Part shown: positions 14,081-25,282 of the stretch, piece by piece
How the letters are laid out: every line of letters begins with the position of its first letter
Position numbering within the stretch: position 1 is the first letter of the stretch
Assembly: GCA_007644065.1 (NCBI GenBank)
Contig: VJWN01000037.1
Location: 62,001 to 126,000, forward strand
Origin: Margaritispora aquatica
Lineage: Eukaryota > Ascomycota > Leotiomycetes > Helotiales > Discinellaceae
DNA: 64,000 bases
Reading direction: 5' to 3'
Notes under the pieces: model-generated
Seen by the model: only the letters and a program-made list of their open reading frames with translations
What the model was told of the DNA's origin: nothing
The model's database searches: none
Program-made: the position numbers and the translations under genes

Positions 14081-14109
14081 GGTAGGTAGGTAGGTAGGTA
14101 GGTAGGTAG
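14081..14109. repeat. (GGTA)7 microsatellite
   Basis: Seven perfect GGTA units. Degenerate TACCT/AGGTA clusters recur elsewhere in the non-coding parts of the window (near 25950, 34180 and 57180), so this motif is common in this genome. Confidence 0.9.
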
Positions 14110-16098
14110 CTTCCAGGTTTCAATAGCATTTTCAACAAAACTACTTTGACCTGATATACACAAACTTACGATCAATTATATATGGAATATATGATCTACT
14201 GTCTCTGGTTGCTTGCTTACATTTCGCACCTTACGCTTGGCTCACTAACCAACAAATCATCCCAACACAGCAAGCTCTATATGAAATAAATCACTAGGTT
14301 TCTGGTATTGAGATAATTACGAGTTATTATAAAGAGCTATATCTCTACGAGCGGGAGCAATGTCGGCGTTTGCGAAATTTCTTTTCTGACATCCATAGAT
14401 GCGCTCTCCAAGGAACATAGAACAAGATCAGGAGGTGCTAAACAGAATTTCTTTAATAAAACATCAAAGAATCTCGGCCAGTATAACAACTAGATTTCCA
14501 AAGTGCTTGAACCTGGCAATAGTTTATGAACAACCTTGTTTACAGGTTAACATGTAACTAAGTCACCCGACGCCTCGCTAAAATATTTCCATCAACACTT
14601 CACAGTGACAAGCAGATAAGGGACGATACAACATTCGGAGTCCCACTCTTGCATGTTGATCTAAATTTGGAACGGCTTCCAAGCCGGTTGCATTCGACGA
14701 CACAGATTTCTGCGGTCTAAAGATAGTTTCCGATCTGTTCAGTTTTAAAAATGTTGAGACATTTTACTAGAGAAGCTTCAAGGAATTGAACATTCACAAA
14801 CATTGTTAAGTAGCCCGAATATCGGCTCTAATGCGGTCATCTAGAGCAACTACTGAAATTCGCTTGTATACTCGTGAGGTTGTTAACCAAAGCAAATGCA
14901 ACAAAGGTGTAATGGTAGTCCTGTGACCAAAAAAGCGAGAAAATACTAACTTCCAGCACACCTCTAGGTATCTTGTACAGCTGGAAGGCATATTGAATGA
15001 AACTTGCTTTATTCGTCTCGACGTGTTTTCTATCACAGACTAATAAGAACTCATTTATTCATGTTAGGTGGATAAGTTTAACTTTTTGGGATTCAACTTC
15101 CAAATTTGAGAGTGGCTGCTGGTATCCAAAATGTGGTTGTGATACTTATAAACGTGATTTGCAAGGTATGCCTTTACCAGTAAAATGCGTGATCTTAGAG
15201 GGGAATGTCATGTTATGAAATTCATCGTATGGACGAGCTTCCTGCTTTTGTCCTTCATGTCATGTAATTCCATATTTCAATAGTGTATAGCCACATGCTT
15301 ATGAGACTTCACAAGCCCAACAAACCCTTTTAGCATTGATAGCATTAAATGCCACAAGAATTTTCACCTAGCTGCTACAGTCTCAATGCACCATGGCTTG
15401 GCATAGATTCTAATTAGGCGAACAGACACGAAGTCCTTCAACCAGACGTCCATCATAGCTAAGCAAACACTAACCGCATCATCAAACCATACATTTTGGG
15501 ATTTCTATAAGCATCTCGCTAAGAAACCTAAGCCCTGAATTCATGCTCGCGTAAATTCAGACGAAACGAAGAGTGCCTGCTCGCCTATGTAGATGAACCA
15601 CGCACACCCACATCAACACTAATACCTCACGGCTTCACGAATCTGAGGAACAACCTCAAATAGATAAGTTGCGTCGATGGTTTCATCGTTCACGGCGGCC
15701 TCGACAAGGCCGTGAGGCCCTCAAGCTAGCACCAACGAGGGGTAGTGCCCCCCCCGACTGTTTTCACAGTATAAAATCTTCAACTCGAGCGCCTTTAATT
15801 CCCTTCAACAACAACAACAACAATTGCAATCCTCAATCTCGAACACGAACTTTCTAAACTTCAACTCCATTTACCATACAAGATCTGTGCTGCCAGCATA
15901 GCTCTTCCAGTCCTCCACAACTGTAAGTCTCAAGTCATACATCAAACCATCCAATTTCAAATTCAATTTGAATTTCAATTCAATATCCTCCCCCATCCAC
16001 ACCATCACAGCTTCTATAAAGCCCAACCAAGAAAGCGCAACCTCTAAACTTTTCTTCATTTCCAGAAATCCAAAGTTCTTACACCTCGAACCGCCGCA

Positions 16099-16838
16099 AT
16101 GGCCACCGCTGCAAGTGACGAGGCAGTCATGAAGGCTGTGTTGGAGCAGATGGCCAGCTCGGACTTCAAGCTCGACTGGGAGAAGCTCGCTGCTGCCACC
16201 AGTGCCCCAACTCCTAATGCTGCTCGAGTCAGATGGGGCAGACTTAAGGAGAAGCTCATCAGTAAGTTAGCCATATCTCCCTTCATTGCTGTTGATTGGT
16301 CTTTTTTCGACCTCGGCGTCTATCATCTCCACAAGCTCAACTTTCGCCGAAACCAAAATTCGTCGAAATCAACTTCCGTCAAAGGCACCTTTCGACGAAA
16401 TCACATTGCATTGAAACCACCTTTCGTCGAAACCCCTTTCGTCGAAGTCAGCTTCCGCCCAAAACAACTTTGTCGAAATCTATCTAACACTGTCACTTTC
16501 TAGGTTCAGCTTCCGATGGTGCCGCCGCCGCCTCCTCGAAGCCAGCTGGTGTTACTAAGCGAGCTGCAAAGCCATCATCCGCCCGCAAGCCCCGTGCCCC
16601 CAAGCCCAAGAAGGGTGGCGAGGAGGTTGAGGATGGTGCTGACGAGGAACCTGCTACCCCCAAGCCTGTCCGCAAGAGAGCTACCCCTGCGACTAAGGCT
16701 CCTGCTCAGGTTGCAGAGGATATGAACGCTAGTGGTGGATCTCCAGCTGCTCTCCCTGGCAATCCAGCCATGTACAACAACTTTTACCTGACCGAGCCCG
16801 CTGAGGAGGACAAGGAAAACTCTATCAACGAGTATTGA
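16099..16838 (+). CDS. Small basic Myb/SANT-like nuclear protein, copy 1
   Basis: Two exons, 16099-16261 and 16504-16838, give 165 residues. The ATG sits in a good context (CGCAATGGCC). Residues about 7-54 form a short helical module ending NAARVRWGRLKEKL, a pattern known from many small fungal proteins with a Myb/SANT-like DNA-binding fold. The rest is disordered: Lys/Pro/Ala-rich and histone-H1-like (KPRAPKPKKGGEE, TPKPVRKRATPA), then a stretch of acidic and polar residues ending ENSINEY. DNA or chromatin binding is therefore inferred. The single intron is unusual: 242 nt, mostly made of nine copies of a 16-bp repeat. Reading through it stays open to 16503, so a retained intron would code for a different 134-residue protein. 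The next gene, about 500 bp downstream, is a diverged tandem copy. Confidence 0.82.
16339..16480 (+). repeat. Intronic minisatellite, nine 15-16-bp units
   Basis: Nine contiguous degenerate units, consensus about AMCTTTCGTCGAAAYC. Units start at 16339, 16355, 16371, 16387, 16403, 16419, 16435 (15 bp), 16450 and 16466 (15 bp). The core TTCGTCGAA and its complement TTCGACGAA make most units near-palindromic. The array fills 59 percent of the intron. Confidence 0.88.
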
Positions 16839-17343
16839 GCAGGTTTACAGGATCATTGGTATGTGCTCTGTTTTTTTCTTTTTCTTTTTCTTTTTCTTTT
16901 CTTTTGAGAACTTTGCTAATTCATCTCGATAGCTTGTTGGAGCTTCTTCGAAAGATCGCGGCATGATCAATACTTCCTCTGGCGTCTGGTAGAATGGGTG
17001 CATGGATTGGCGAATCGGCGTACTTTGGAGCTGCATAGTGGTCCTCAAGCGGTGGTTGAATTGGCTGCTGGTGTGTGCAGGGCTTCAACAATCTTATTTT
17101 CTAGGGATGGATAAGAGAGGTAGCTGTGCACGAATGCAAACGCCATTGACAGGACTTGTGAATATCCCTTGCATAAGTGACAGAAGTTAAATCCCCATAA
17201 AATGCTGTGACTTATATCTTTGTTTCTTTCCCTCCAGCATGAAACTTTTCAGTCAAATACTTAAAGGTAGTCTTGAGGTCCCAGAACCACGAGCAAAATA
17301 TCTTTACTCAGACTCCATAAAGTTCGGCACTAGCAACGACAAA
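16839..17343. other. Spacer between the tandem Myb-like genes
   Basis: About 500 bp with a TTTTTC/CTTTTT pyrimidine tract at 16870-16902, probably 3' flank of copy 1 and promoter of copy 2. An upstream in-frame ATG at 17239 would lengthen copy 2 by 35 residues. Confidence 0.55.
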
Positions 17344-17817
17344 ATGCCAACATCAGACGAAACACTCCTCATAGCAATTATCAGTCAGCTCAAAGACTAC
17401 CCCGTCAATTTCAAGATTCTAGCTCAAGATCTAGGGACTCCCACAGCAGGAGCAGCACAACAACGATGGCGACGATATCGCAAACGTCTCTTGGATAAAC
17501 AAACAGCCATAACGCACCGTTCTTCCAAGCCCAGTGGAGTGCAGAAGAACAAGGCCTCACCATCAAAGAACGACAAGAAAGATTTCACAGAGACAATGCA
17601 TTACGATGACGATGATGGTGATGATGCCGGGGAGGTAGTCAAAGAGGAGATACCAAACACACCGACGAGGAAAATGCCTTCGAGGAAGGCAAGAGTGGTG
17701 GATTTTACAATATATTGTAGTGAGGATGAAGATGAGGAAGAGATCAAGAAGGAAAAGCAGATACTGGAGGAGGAGGAAACAGCATACTTCGATGACTGGA
17801 GGGAGACATCAACATGA
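17344..17817 (+). CDS. Small acidic-tailed Myb/SANT-like protein, copy 2
   Basis: Single-exon frame of 157 residues from the ATG at 17344, preferred because the context is good (ACAAAATGCC) and the conserved module then starts at the same distance from the N-terminus as in the upstream paralogue. An ATG at 17239 would give 192 residues. Residues about 4-46 (DETLLIAIISQL, then GTPTAGAAQQRWRRYRKRLL) match the upstream module in spacing: a hydrophobic helix, a PT-x-x-AA turn and an RW-x-R-x-x-K/R-x-L helix. The middle is Lys/Ser-rich; the end is strongly acidic with DDDDGDD and EDEDEEE runs, suggesting a histone- or basic-protein-binding tail. Unlike copy 1 it has no intron. Molecular role unknown. 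Confidence 0.78.
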   Translation: MPTSDETLLIAIISQLKDYPVNFKILAQDLGTPTAGAAQQRWRRYRKRLLDKQTAITHRSSKPSGVQKNKASPSKNDKKDFTETMHYDDDDGDDAGEVVKEEIPNTPTRKMPSRKARVVDFTIYCSEDEDEEEIKKEKQILEEEETAYFDDWRETST

Positions 17818-18869
17818 GAAGTGAAGGAGGAGAGAAGGAAGGAAGGAAAATTTGGTCAATCTATGATCTTTCTATAACAGCTCGGATGGTTTGAGGGTTG
17901 GATACAAGGTGGTGTGTAAAATCGTCCCAAAAGACATGGATATGTATGGGTTAGTTAGGCTTAGGTGTTTGCTGCAATCGAGCGAGCTATGGAATAAGCA
18001 AATAATCGAAAGCTTCACACATTTCGTACCAAAAATGCAGAAATCTAGCAAACTTCATGACACCTTTCTGCATAGCACATACATATGGCTTATATCTTAT
18101 GGTACCCACCAGTCAAATTGTCGTGTAACAACACCTGGCAATCAAATAGTGAAAGAGTTCACACCACGGAGCTGTCATTGGACAAGACATGTTTGCTTCG
18201 AAATTGAGTCAAGATTAAACATCACCTGCCAAGATAACACTGAAGCCACTTTCTGCAACCCAGAGGGCATCTGCTGGTTTGATAAATGGTGATATACACG
18301 CCAATCATTGGAATACTGACCGATAAGCTCTAATTATAATACATGGAAGTGATGTAATGGCACAGAATCGCTAGTGAGAAAGGAGGCGTTTCGGCAGGCG
18401 GAAAGTTAATCCGATACAGCTCCGAAGGATGATCCGCCCCGAAATATTCAATTCTACTAATTAGCTGTCAACATGCCACGCTGTGTTCACAGCATCACCA
18501 AGACAGCACATCCAAGTGGACATAAGTCGCAGAAGTTTTGATGTATCTTCATTTCAATTTAACATCTGCGTAGCTTCGGTAGATCGGATCTTAGGATCAC
18601 TTTCCTATTTTGTCCTGTCGACTGCTGAAGTCGTTCTTGGCTTCGGAAGAGCGAACGATTGCTGAAGTTCAAAGCAATATCTATTTCCCATTGTTCATAG
18701 AATTCTCCAATGTTGGCTCTAGCTATTCCTATACTCTTACCCCTTCGCATCTGCGAACTCATTCGCAAGCGGTTTATGCTCTCTAGGTAGTGAACAAACC
18801 AGGGCGATGCCGATTCGGCACGGCAGTTGGATTTTGAGTATTGTGATAATCTTCTTTTCTCAAGCCTCT
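17818..18869. other. Intergenic, no gene supported
   Basis: About 1 kb between convergent genes. A 133-codon open frame at 17891-18292 starts from TTG, has no recognisable motif and was not accepted. Confidence 0.55.
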
Positions 18870-19947
18870 TCAGTACTTGCTAAATCGACTAACCTCAGCA
18901 CGATTACTGTCAGATCCCCAGAATGGGTTCGGTTGGAAAGAATTCCTTCCCTTATTCTCGACCAGCAATGGCGCAGTATCATCGACAATCGGCGAAGGAA
19001 CCTTCATTTCACCTACACGAATCATCAGTAAAGACCTGCAAAATCTGCAAGCCATGGACATACCTCGCATAATCTCCACGGCCGAAACAAGTGGCAACAG
19101 AAGCAGCAGCAAAGGCAAAAGTTGCCCAAAGCTCCAGTCCTTCTCACCAAGATCATTCAACGGCACGGATGGTGTACCGAAAGCTTGCGAAAGAAGGATG
19201 ACCCGCACAGCAGCACCCGTGCCGATACCGATCAGAGCTACAAGTCCGACCATCTGAACGGCCTTGATCCACTTCCTCTGTTGGACATGCAGGTACCAAA
19301 CCGCGAGCACGAAGAAGACGACCTGGCCCGCCATAACCGCAATTGTCCCCGCAATCGAAATGCCCGCATTCGACGGCGCGCCCGTGGATTCAATCTCCCA
19401 CACACAAGCGATAGGCAAGGTGGGCTTGAGATCGCGCATGACGGACAGCAGGATGAAGATGCCGCTCACGATGCTCAGGCCCAGATTCACGAATACCAGG
19501 AACTGCCTCAGCCATCTCAGGACCCAGTCTCGCTTGAAGTCGTTGACGAGCGCAAGCAATGCGCCAATGTGCGTGCACGTTGAGAGGAGAGATAGCATCC
19601 AGATGATGAAGAAGTGGTATGCGACCATGCTCTGCATCTTGGCGAGGCCCACGCATTGAATACCGATTCCTGTGAGGATCTGTTGGTCGGAGAAGGAGAG
19701 AAGCAGCTTGCGCAAGACTTTGGCTTCGGATTTACGTCGGATTTCGTTGAGGACGATGATCAGGCACATGAGAAGAGCGAGACCAGCGGTGATGATGAAG
19801 GAAAGGAGAGTCTATAGTTAGAGTCAGTTCCGAGTCATCAAATTTGTACCCAAGTTAAATGTGGGGAGTACTTACACCAGCTCCTGCGACACCTGCATCT
19901 GTAGCCGTAGACGAAGGAACAAACGAGCAGTTGAGTATATTCGCCAT
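18870..19947 (-). CDS. Six-span integral membrane protein, function unknown
   Basis: Two exons, 19947-19876 and 19811-18870, joined in phase 0, give 337 residues. Starting at MANILNCSFVPSSTATDAG leaves a short extracellular-type N-terminus and then a first membrane span at about residues 25-46. Further hydrophobic spans lie near 87-113, 126-149, 175-199, 208-233 and 251-271. The loop FSDQQILTGIGIQCVG before span 2 is typical of a large group of uncharacterised fungal plasma-membrane proteins, from memory. The tail (residues about 285-337) is polar with a conserved-looking PNPFWGSDSN. It could be a receptor-like or transporter-like protein; the sequence shows no catalytic motif. The exon 1 donor could also lie two bases earlier, but only the chosen one keeps frame. 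Confidence 0.8.
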
Positions 19948-20816
19948 TTCGTTGAAATTCCCAGAAGTCAAAAGCCGCACCTCAAGAAGTTCAAAAGAGA
20001 AATCAAGATTTCTTGAATCCCAAAGAGCGAGAACCCAACAATATGAAGTGGACAATCACTTCTCGTTTGCATGAACCAGATTCACCCCCCCTGGCGTTTG
20101 TTTGCTGTGGCTCAGCCTCGAGATGTTGCTCGGAGACAGGGTTGGCAGCCATGCGATGTTAAGCGCCACATCAACTTGCGACGAATTGGCGATGAAACAC
20201 GCTTATTCTTGGGACGATCGTGCTTGGCGAATTTATTGGTTATTGCGATGACGAAAAGCAAATATGGGGTTTGTCTCTTGATATGCTCGTTGCAAGTGCA
20301 ATGGAGGGTGGTGACCTTGCTTTGTGTGGTCTGGCTGGTTGGGAATAAGGGGGAGGGGTTCGTTTGAGGGGTTCGTCTAGGATTTGTTTGGTATTTTTGT
20401 TTGTTATGACTCTGATCTGATATTGTCTGTTACACAGCTAGACATGGAAACTGGATTTGATCATGAGAAACAATGATATATTTGTTTCATGTCATCATCA
20501 TCATCATCATATATCGTATTCAATACAATTGCTACCCCCCAGATATCATCCATTCCATCTGTTATTCAAGCTACTCCTTCGCACTACCCAATGTTAAAGC
20601 CAGCTTTGTGCATCCTCCATGTTCTTGAGCACCCAGTCCTGAGCATTTTCCTTTCCTGATTTGCGATAGACCTTAGATACTTGGAATCTCCTCGCGTCTC
20701 TGTTGACTTCTATCTATTGTGCTACTCTTCGCTGAATTCGGAAACTTGGCTAGGACAACCTCAACCATGTTATACGATATCGCATCTCGTAAAAGTGACA
20801 TTCCTTCTTGTAAGCC
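19948..20816. other. Intergenic, upstream of the membrane protein
   Basis: About 870 bp with a short ATC/TCA trinucleotide run near 20491-20510. No coding evidence. Confidence 0.55.
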
Positions 20817-22850
20817 TCAAGCTTGGTACGTGCAAGAACCTTGTTTGGCAACATGTTGCAGAAGCCCTTTGACCCATAGAGGAAAGTCTTTTGTCCACGA
20901 TTCTTGCTGAGGTTGATACATCTTTTCTAGTGCGATTCGAGTAAACTTTTCGGGTTGGAAAACCTCGGGTACAGTTTTCCAGATTTCACAGAGCTGGCGG
21001 GTTGTTTCAACGATATCTGCAGAGCAGCTCGCGTATTGTGCTGGACGAAAATTCCATAACCAAGGCCCAAGAATGCAAATATTTAAAATGGCATATGTCG
21101 CAGATGAGGGTTTAGCTGTAAATTTCGATTGCCAATTAGGAAAGCTATAGGCCAGGCTCAAGAGATGGCTTGGGTGGTGTTTTTCGAAAAGGCAACGATA
21201 CTAGGCGATATACCCACATAAGCGATATAGACTGTCAAGTGCCTGCTCGCGGCCTAGATCTGTTTCGTGTACTTCCGCGAGCTGTCCTGGGAGTAACGGC
21301 GCCTCACTGTGCTTCGTGACATCTTTTAAAAAACCACTCGTTCCAGGTGAGTAGCTATGGCTGATACGACCAAGCTCTAAATTTTCCCTCGCCGGGACTA
21401 GGGCCGTAGTAGTTTCCATGCTTTGCTGAGGCCCAAAGTCTGTCGAAAGTTGATCATCAAATAGGCGAAATGTAACTATTCCGGGGACGCGTTGACTTCG
21501 CCCTAGCTCAATATCCTTCGTGGAGGATAAGTCGGTTTGACTTTCAACATCTTCAATTGCTCTTGTGTCAGATTGAATAGCTCTCATTCCGGAAGTACCA
21601 GGCGTCTCTACTTCTAAAAGTAGTGGCTTGAATTTTGTCGAGTGGCGTGGTATTTCCTTGGTCAGCCGTTTGGTGTCTTCATGTAACTCTTGAAAATATC
21701 CGGTTTCATTGATCTCTTTTCCGCTCGCGGACTGTAGATTGTCCAGGATATCCACTAGATGAGAGTGTCGTATGGCAGCAAATTCATAGGAGTTTGCACC
21801 ATAACCTGATCCAAGATCAGTAATAGTGTCTATGCGATACTGGTGTAACTTCATTTTATATCTGTTGGATGTGGATACTATCATCTCATCTCTATGAAAT
21901 CATGAGTTAGTTCTACAGAACACTGACTGGGACGGCTTAACTTACTCTGGCCGAAGCCAACAGGCTTTAATAAGTCCCCACAATGAGAAGGGCGTGTCCA
22001 AGCCACTCTGGAGAAGTATTTCCTGATACTCTTGGATAACGTCATGAAGTGTGCTAACTTTGAGCGTCATTAACTTGAAGCGACCTAATGCCTCCTGTAA
22101 AGCGGACTTTGTTGGATGTTCCTCCGTATCGACTCCTATTTCTTCTGCTACTGGAGATCGACTTCGAGAATCGTGTCTAGTATCTGGTGCTCGAGAACGA
22201 AGACCCAGCAGCTCTTCGATAGTTGGTAGCCTGTCTGGAAAGTTTGCATCGACATCATAACCTGAATAAGATAGTCAGTGACAATAAATGTGTTCAGTGG
22301 TCCTCCAATACTGACCTCTATCACGCAATAGCCTCTTCAACGTAGCATTCTCTCGCTTCAACGCCTCACATTCTTCGGATACTGTATTTTCAGGGCTTTG
22401 AAGGCCACGCCATCCCATACTATCCTCGATCTTTCCATCCGGGACCACACCCTGTAGATGTGATTTGGGGCTCGCACTTTCAAGAGAATTCTCAGCTGGT
22501 CTAGTATTGGAATCTGGATTCAACGCTCGCCTAAGAACGTAAGCCTAATCACAAAAGTTGGGAAGGAAGCCGGCACTTACAATCTAGGCCTACCAGCGTT
22601 TAAAATGAGGATGGTAATACCTTTGAGGTTGTCCTGGGAAGTATTTTTGACATGACAACGGGCGTGCTGCAATATGGTCAGTATCAATGGTTGTTTTGAT
22701 GATGTGAAGTCTTGCAGCTCGTAAAGCAGTCACTTTCTCATTCTTGAACTTGCACCAACCGCACCGCGTCTCACATGACTGTATCTTGAGTGCATGGGTA
22801 CCAGCTATAGGCCACGGCTGATGTCGATGAAGAGGATTATCGCACGGCAT
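20817..22850 (-). CDS. Unrecognised multi-exon protein with N-terminal Cys/His signature, paralogue A
   Basis: I do not recognise this family. Exons: 22850-22594, 22530-22316, 22261-21946, 21891 to about 21214, and a probable last exon ending at 20817 (about 597 residues). Without the last exon the frame stops at 21201 (492 residues). The N-terminus has C3, D4, H8, H10, W13, and then CETRCGWCK at 26-34, a possible metal site. Residues about 108-160 include a charged helix (CEALKRENATLKRLLRDRG) that could form a coiled coil. The third exon ends LIKACWLRPE. Introns 1-3 are in phases 2, 1 and 2, the same as the matching introns of the gene at 49472. The last splice is ambiguous: donor GTATAT with acceptor CTATAG, or donor GTGGGT with acceptor TTACAG, both keep frame. 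No enzyme motif is visible. A regulatory or protein-binding role is only a guess. Confidence 0.65.
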
Positions 22851-23072
22851 CTTTACTGTGCTTTTGCTTTGATTGGTAGATGTTCGAACGAGTGAAAATG
22901 AATCCTGAAGTTCTCAAGAGGAGATGTACCTAGAGCAAATAATTTCATCGATAGAAGGATGTGTTAGATGTGTATCAAAGATGAAATCAGATATGGAGAA
23001 ATCAAATTAAAAACGATTCCTAATTAATGGATATCACATCACAGTTATGGAGTAGCCACGACAAAGCGACAG

Positions 23073-23132
23073 CTGCAGTCTGCGCATGCATGAGCTGCAG
23101 GCTGTACAGTACTGCAGACTGCAGCTCATGCA
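23073..23132. repeat. Nested inverted repeats with two competing stems
   Basis: TGCATGAGCTGCAG (23087-23100) is the exact reverse complement of 23119-23132 with an 18-base loop. CTGCAGTCTGC (23073-23083) is the exact reverse complement of 23114-23124. The stems overlap, so only one can form at a time. The block abuts the MITE about 20 bp to its right. Confidence 0.85.
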
Positions 23133-23153
23133 GTTTAGGGCATCAGTTCGCTA

Positions 23154-23668
23154 CGATCTGCCTGAGTGAAACAAGCGTAGTAAGTGAACGAAGGGTTTTT
23201 TCCGAGAAAAATACTATAGGGGGTATACGGCCACAATTTCTTATTTTTTATTAGTTATAAATCTCCTCTTTAAGTTAGTTAATTATACGTATATACCTTA
23301 GGATTTAATTTTACTTAGGCCGCGGCAGTAACGCTGCTATCGTATTATTTAGCCTTGTTCCGATAAAAATTCCAGCCACACACGTCACTCCCAGTCCCGT
23401 TTGCCAATAGGGAACAAGAGAATCGATTGAATATTTGATTTCTTAAGTGCTACACCGATACCGTAAGAATCAAATCATATACGATAGCAGCGTTACTGCC
23501 GCGGCCTAAGTAAAATTAAATCCTAAGGTATATACGTATAACTAACTAACTTAAAGAAGAGATTTATAGCTAATAAAAAACAGGAAATTATAGCTATATA
23601 CCCCCTATAGTATTTTTCTCGGAAAAAACCCTTCGTTCACTTACTACGCTTGTTTCACTTAGGTAGAC
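23154..23668. mobile_element. MITE-like non-autonomous element, about 515 bp
   Basis: Two arms of about 190 bp (23154-23345 and 23479-23668) are inverted copies at roughly 93 percent by eye, separated by a 133-bp unique centre. The arms share AAGTGAACGAAGGG, the TTTTTTCCGAGAAAAATAC block, a TATACGTATATACC stretch and GGCCGCGGCAGTAACGCTGC. The outer ends read CTGCCTGAGTGAAACAAG on one side and CTACCTAAGTGAAACAAG on the other, differing by G/A transitions. TA dinucleotides at 23152-23153 and 23669-23670 could be a target-site duplication, as in Tc1/mariner-type elements. No transposase frame is present. Family assignment is open. Confidence 0.85.
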
Positions 23669-24458
23669 TACTGTAAGACCGTCCAACCGCCCCGAACACC
23701 GTTTAGGAGTCGAGTCCACCCATCACCACAGGTCAAGTTTCTTCCAACATCGTGAACCTAGAAAGGACCCCACAGATCCTATGCCGCCTGTCTCGGCCTC
23801 CCCTTATCCTCCCATTCATTCCTTTTGCCATTGCCATGTTTTGACTCGTTAAGAAGTTGCAAAGTCCCCTGTCAGAGTGCTTCCGGGTAGTGAAGCCCAT
23901 CCTCCATGATGTCTAGTTCTGGATTGTCTGAATTTTGATGTGTGACAAGGATTGCCTTAACGCCACCAACAAAATTTGCCATCGATTGTAAGAAGTGCCG
24001 CATCCACAATACTCCACCATCGCGTAGTCCATATTCACCCAACCCAATCTCAATGTCCAAAATCAATTAAAACGCGATTTGATTTTGATTGAAGCACTTG
24101 ACACCCGCACCGAGAGGAACATCTGCCCAAAGAGAGAGAAAGGAAAAAGCCACACCAGCTGTCGCACAGGATCCTGCTGAAGCGAACTTCCATCCAGACA
24201 CAGCCTCGATATCTTTTTGACTCGGAAATCAATTAGGAATCGATTATGAGCGAGGACTTCTTCCATAGTTTACCACTACTTCAAATGGAAGAAGTAAGCC
24301 TGGACTTTTTAAGATGGATTCCAGTGCTCATAAAGGCAGTCCGTTTCGCCCACAACATCGACTCTCTACTTGCAATAACCAAACATCTCCTCTCCACTGT
24401 CCTCCACAGGAAGCGCACCCAATACACTAACTGACACTGCACCACCGACTCCGAAACC

Positions 24459-25282
24459 ATGGCTCTCAACCAGACTTCAGCGTTCGTTGTAACGCAAGTT
24501 TTTCCCACGTTGGTCTCGTCACCATATCCGACTTCCACATCAACTTCCGCATCGACATCGGCAGCCATCTTTTCTGCAGGAGCGACAGAGACACCTCAAT
24601 GGAGCGTTCCAGCCGTGTTTGGGATTATTCTTGCGCTCGTCGCGGTTGTCGTTGGTATTCCGGGTGCGGTGCTAGCTATTGAAGCTTTGCGTGTTCGACG
24701 TACGTTCTTATTCCCTATCGTCTCTCCTCACCTCTCCTCACCTCTCCTCACCTCTCTTTACTCCCTCTCATTACTCTCTCCATTCCAGTTCATCTCTTTA
24801 CTATCTTCAATCTCATGTCTCTTTCATCTTATCATCTTCCAATGCCTATCGCGATACTAATTCACATATTTCATACTCTTCACACCTTCGTCCCCTTAGG
24901 CCTGAACTCCTCGACACCTCAACACCTCTATATAAAACATCAAAGCGACAAGAGTTAACTAACACACATCAACACAGGAAAAAACAGACCCCACCAACAA
25001 GACATCGAAGCCGCCATCGCAATGAACGCCGCTGTCGGGTTCAATGTGAACTTCGACGCGACCGCTTCCAGTATGTTATCTCAAGATTCATCATCGCAGC
25101 ATGAGTGAAATTGAAGCTAACGCTCGATGATAGGTACAACGCTAGTAACAACACCATCAACACAAGCACAAACCAACACCAGAGTCTTTCGCCCAGCTTC
25201 AAGATCCAGCTCCGGTTCCATAGCTGGGACTATGACAGGTGAAGCTTCAATGCCATCGACATACAACAACACCGGTGCGTAG
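24459..25282 (+). CDS. Small single-span membrane protein
   Basis: Three exons, 24459-24699, 24978-25070 and 25134-25282, all with phase-1 junctions, give 160 residues. Residues 1-45 are Ser/Thr-rich. A single hydrophobic span lies at about 49-77 (starting WSVPAVFGIILALVAVVVG), followed by RVRRKNRPHQQ. This arrangement is common in short uncharacterised fungal membrane proteins. The C-terminal 70 residues are again Ser/Thr-rich. The first intron is long (278 nt) and holds three CTCACCTCTC repeats. The stop at 25280 overlaps a possible GTGCGT donor, so the protein may continue; the following 70 bp look like a diverged copy of the last exon. Function unknown. Confidence 0.6.

Larger units (their letters stand above)
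13329..16098. other. 2.8-kb intergenic region, no gene supported
   Basis: It separates the nicotianamine synthase (minus) from the Myb-like gene (plus) and so holds both upstream regions. It carries a 20-bp palindrome and a GGTA array, listed separately. Short frames at 14806-15036 and 14997-15218 overlap in opposite directions and look like chance. An untranslated or extra 5' exon of the synthase could lie at 13400-13500, where an ATG-led frame and an acceptor-like TTAG occur, but this is not resolved. Confidence 0.5.
22851..24458. other. Intergenic region carrying a MITE and a hairpin
   Basis: The stretch holds a palindromic block at 23073-23132 and a MITE-like element at 23154-23668, both listed separately. 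The remaining 790 bp up to the next gene hold only short overlapping frames on the minus strand and no supported gene. Confidence 0.6.

Noticed and set aside
17891..18292. 133-codon plus-strand frame
   Set aside because: Starts from TTG, no motif, no splice partner, no low-bias codon pattern that I can see.
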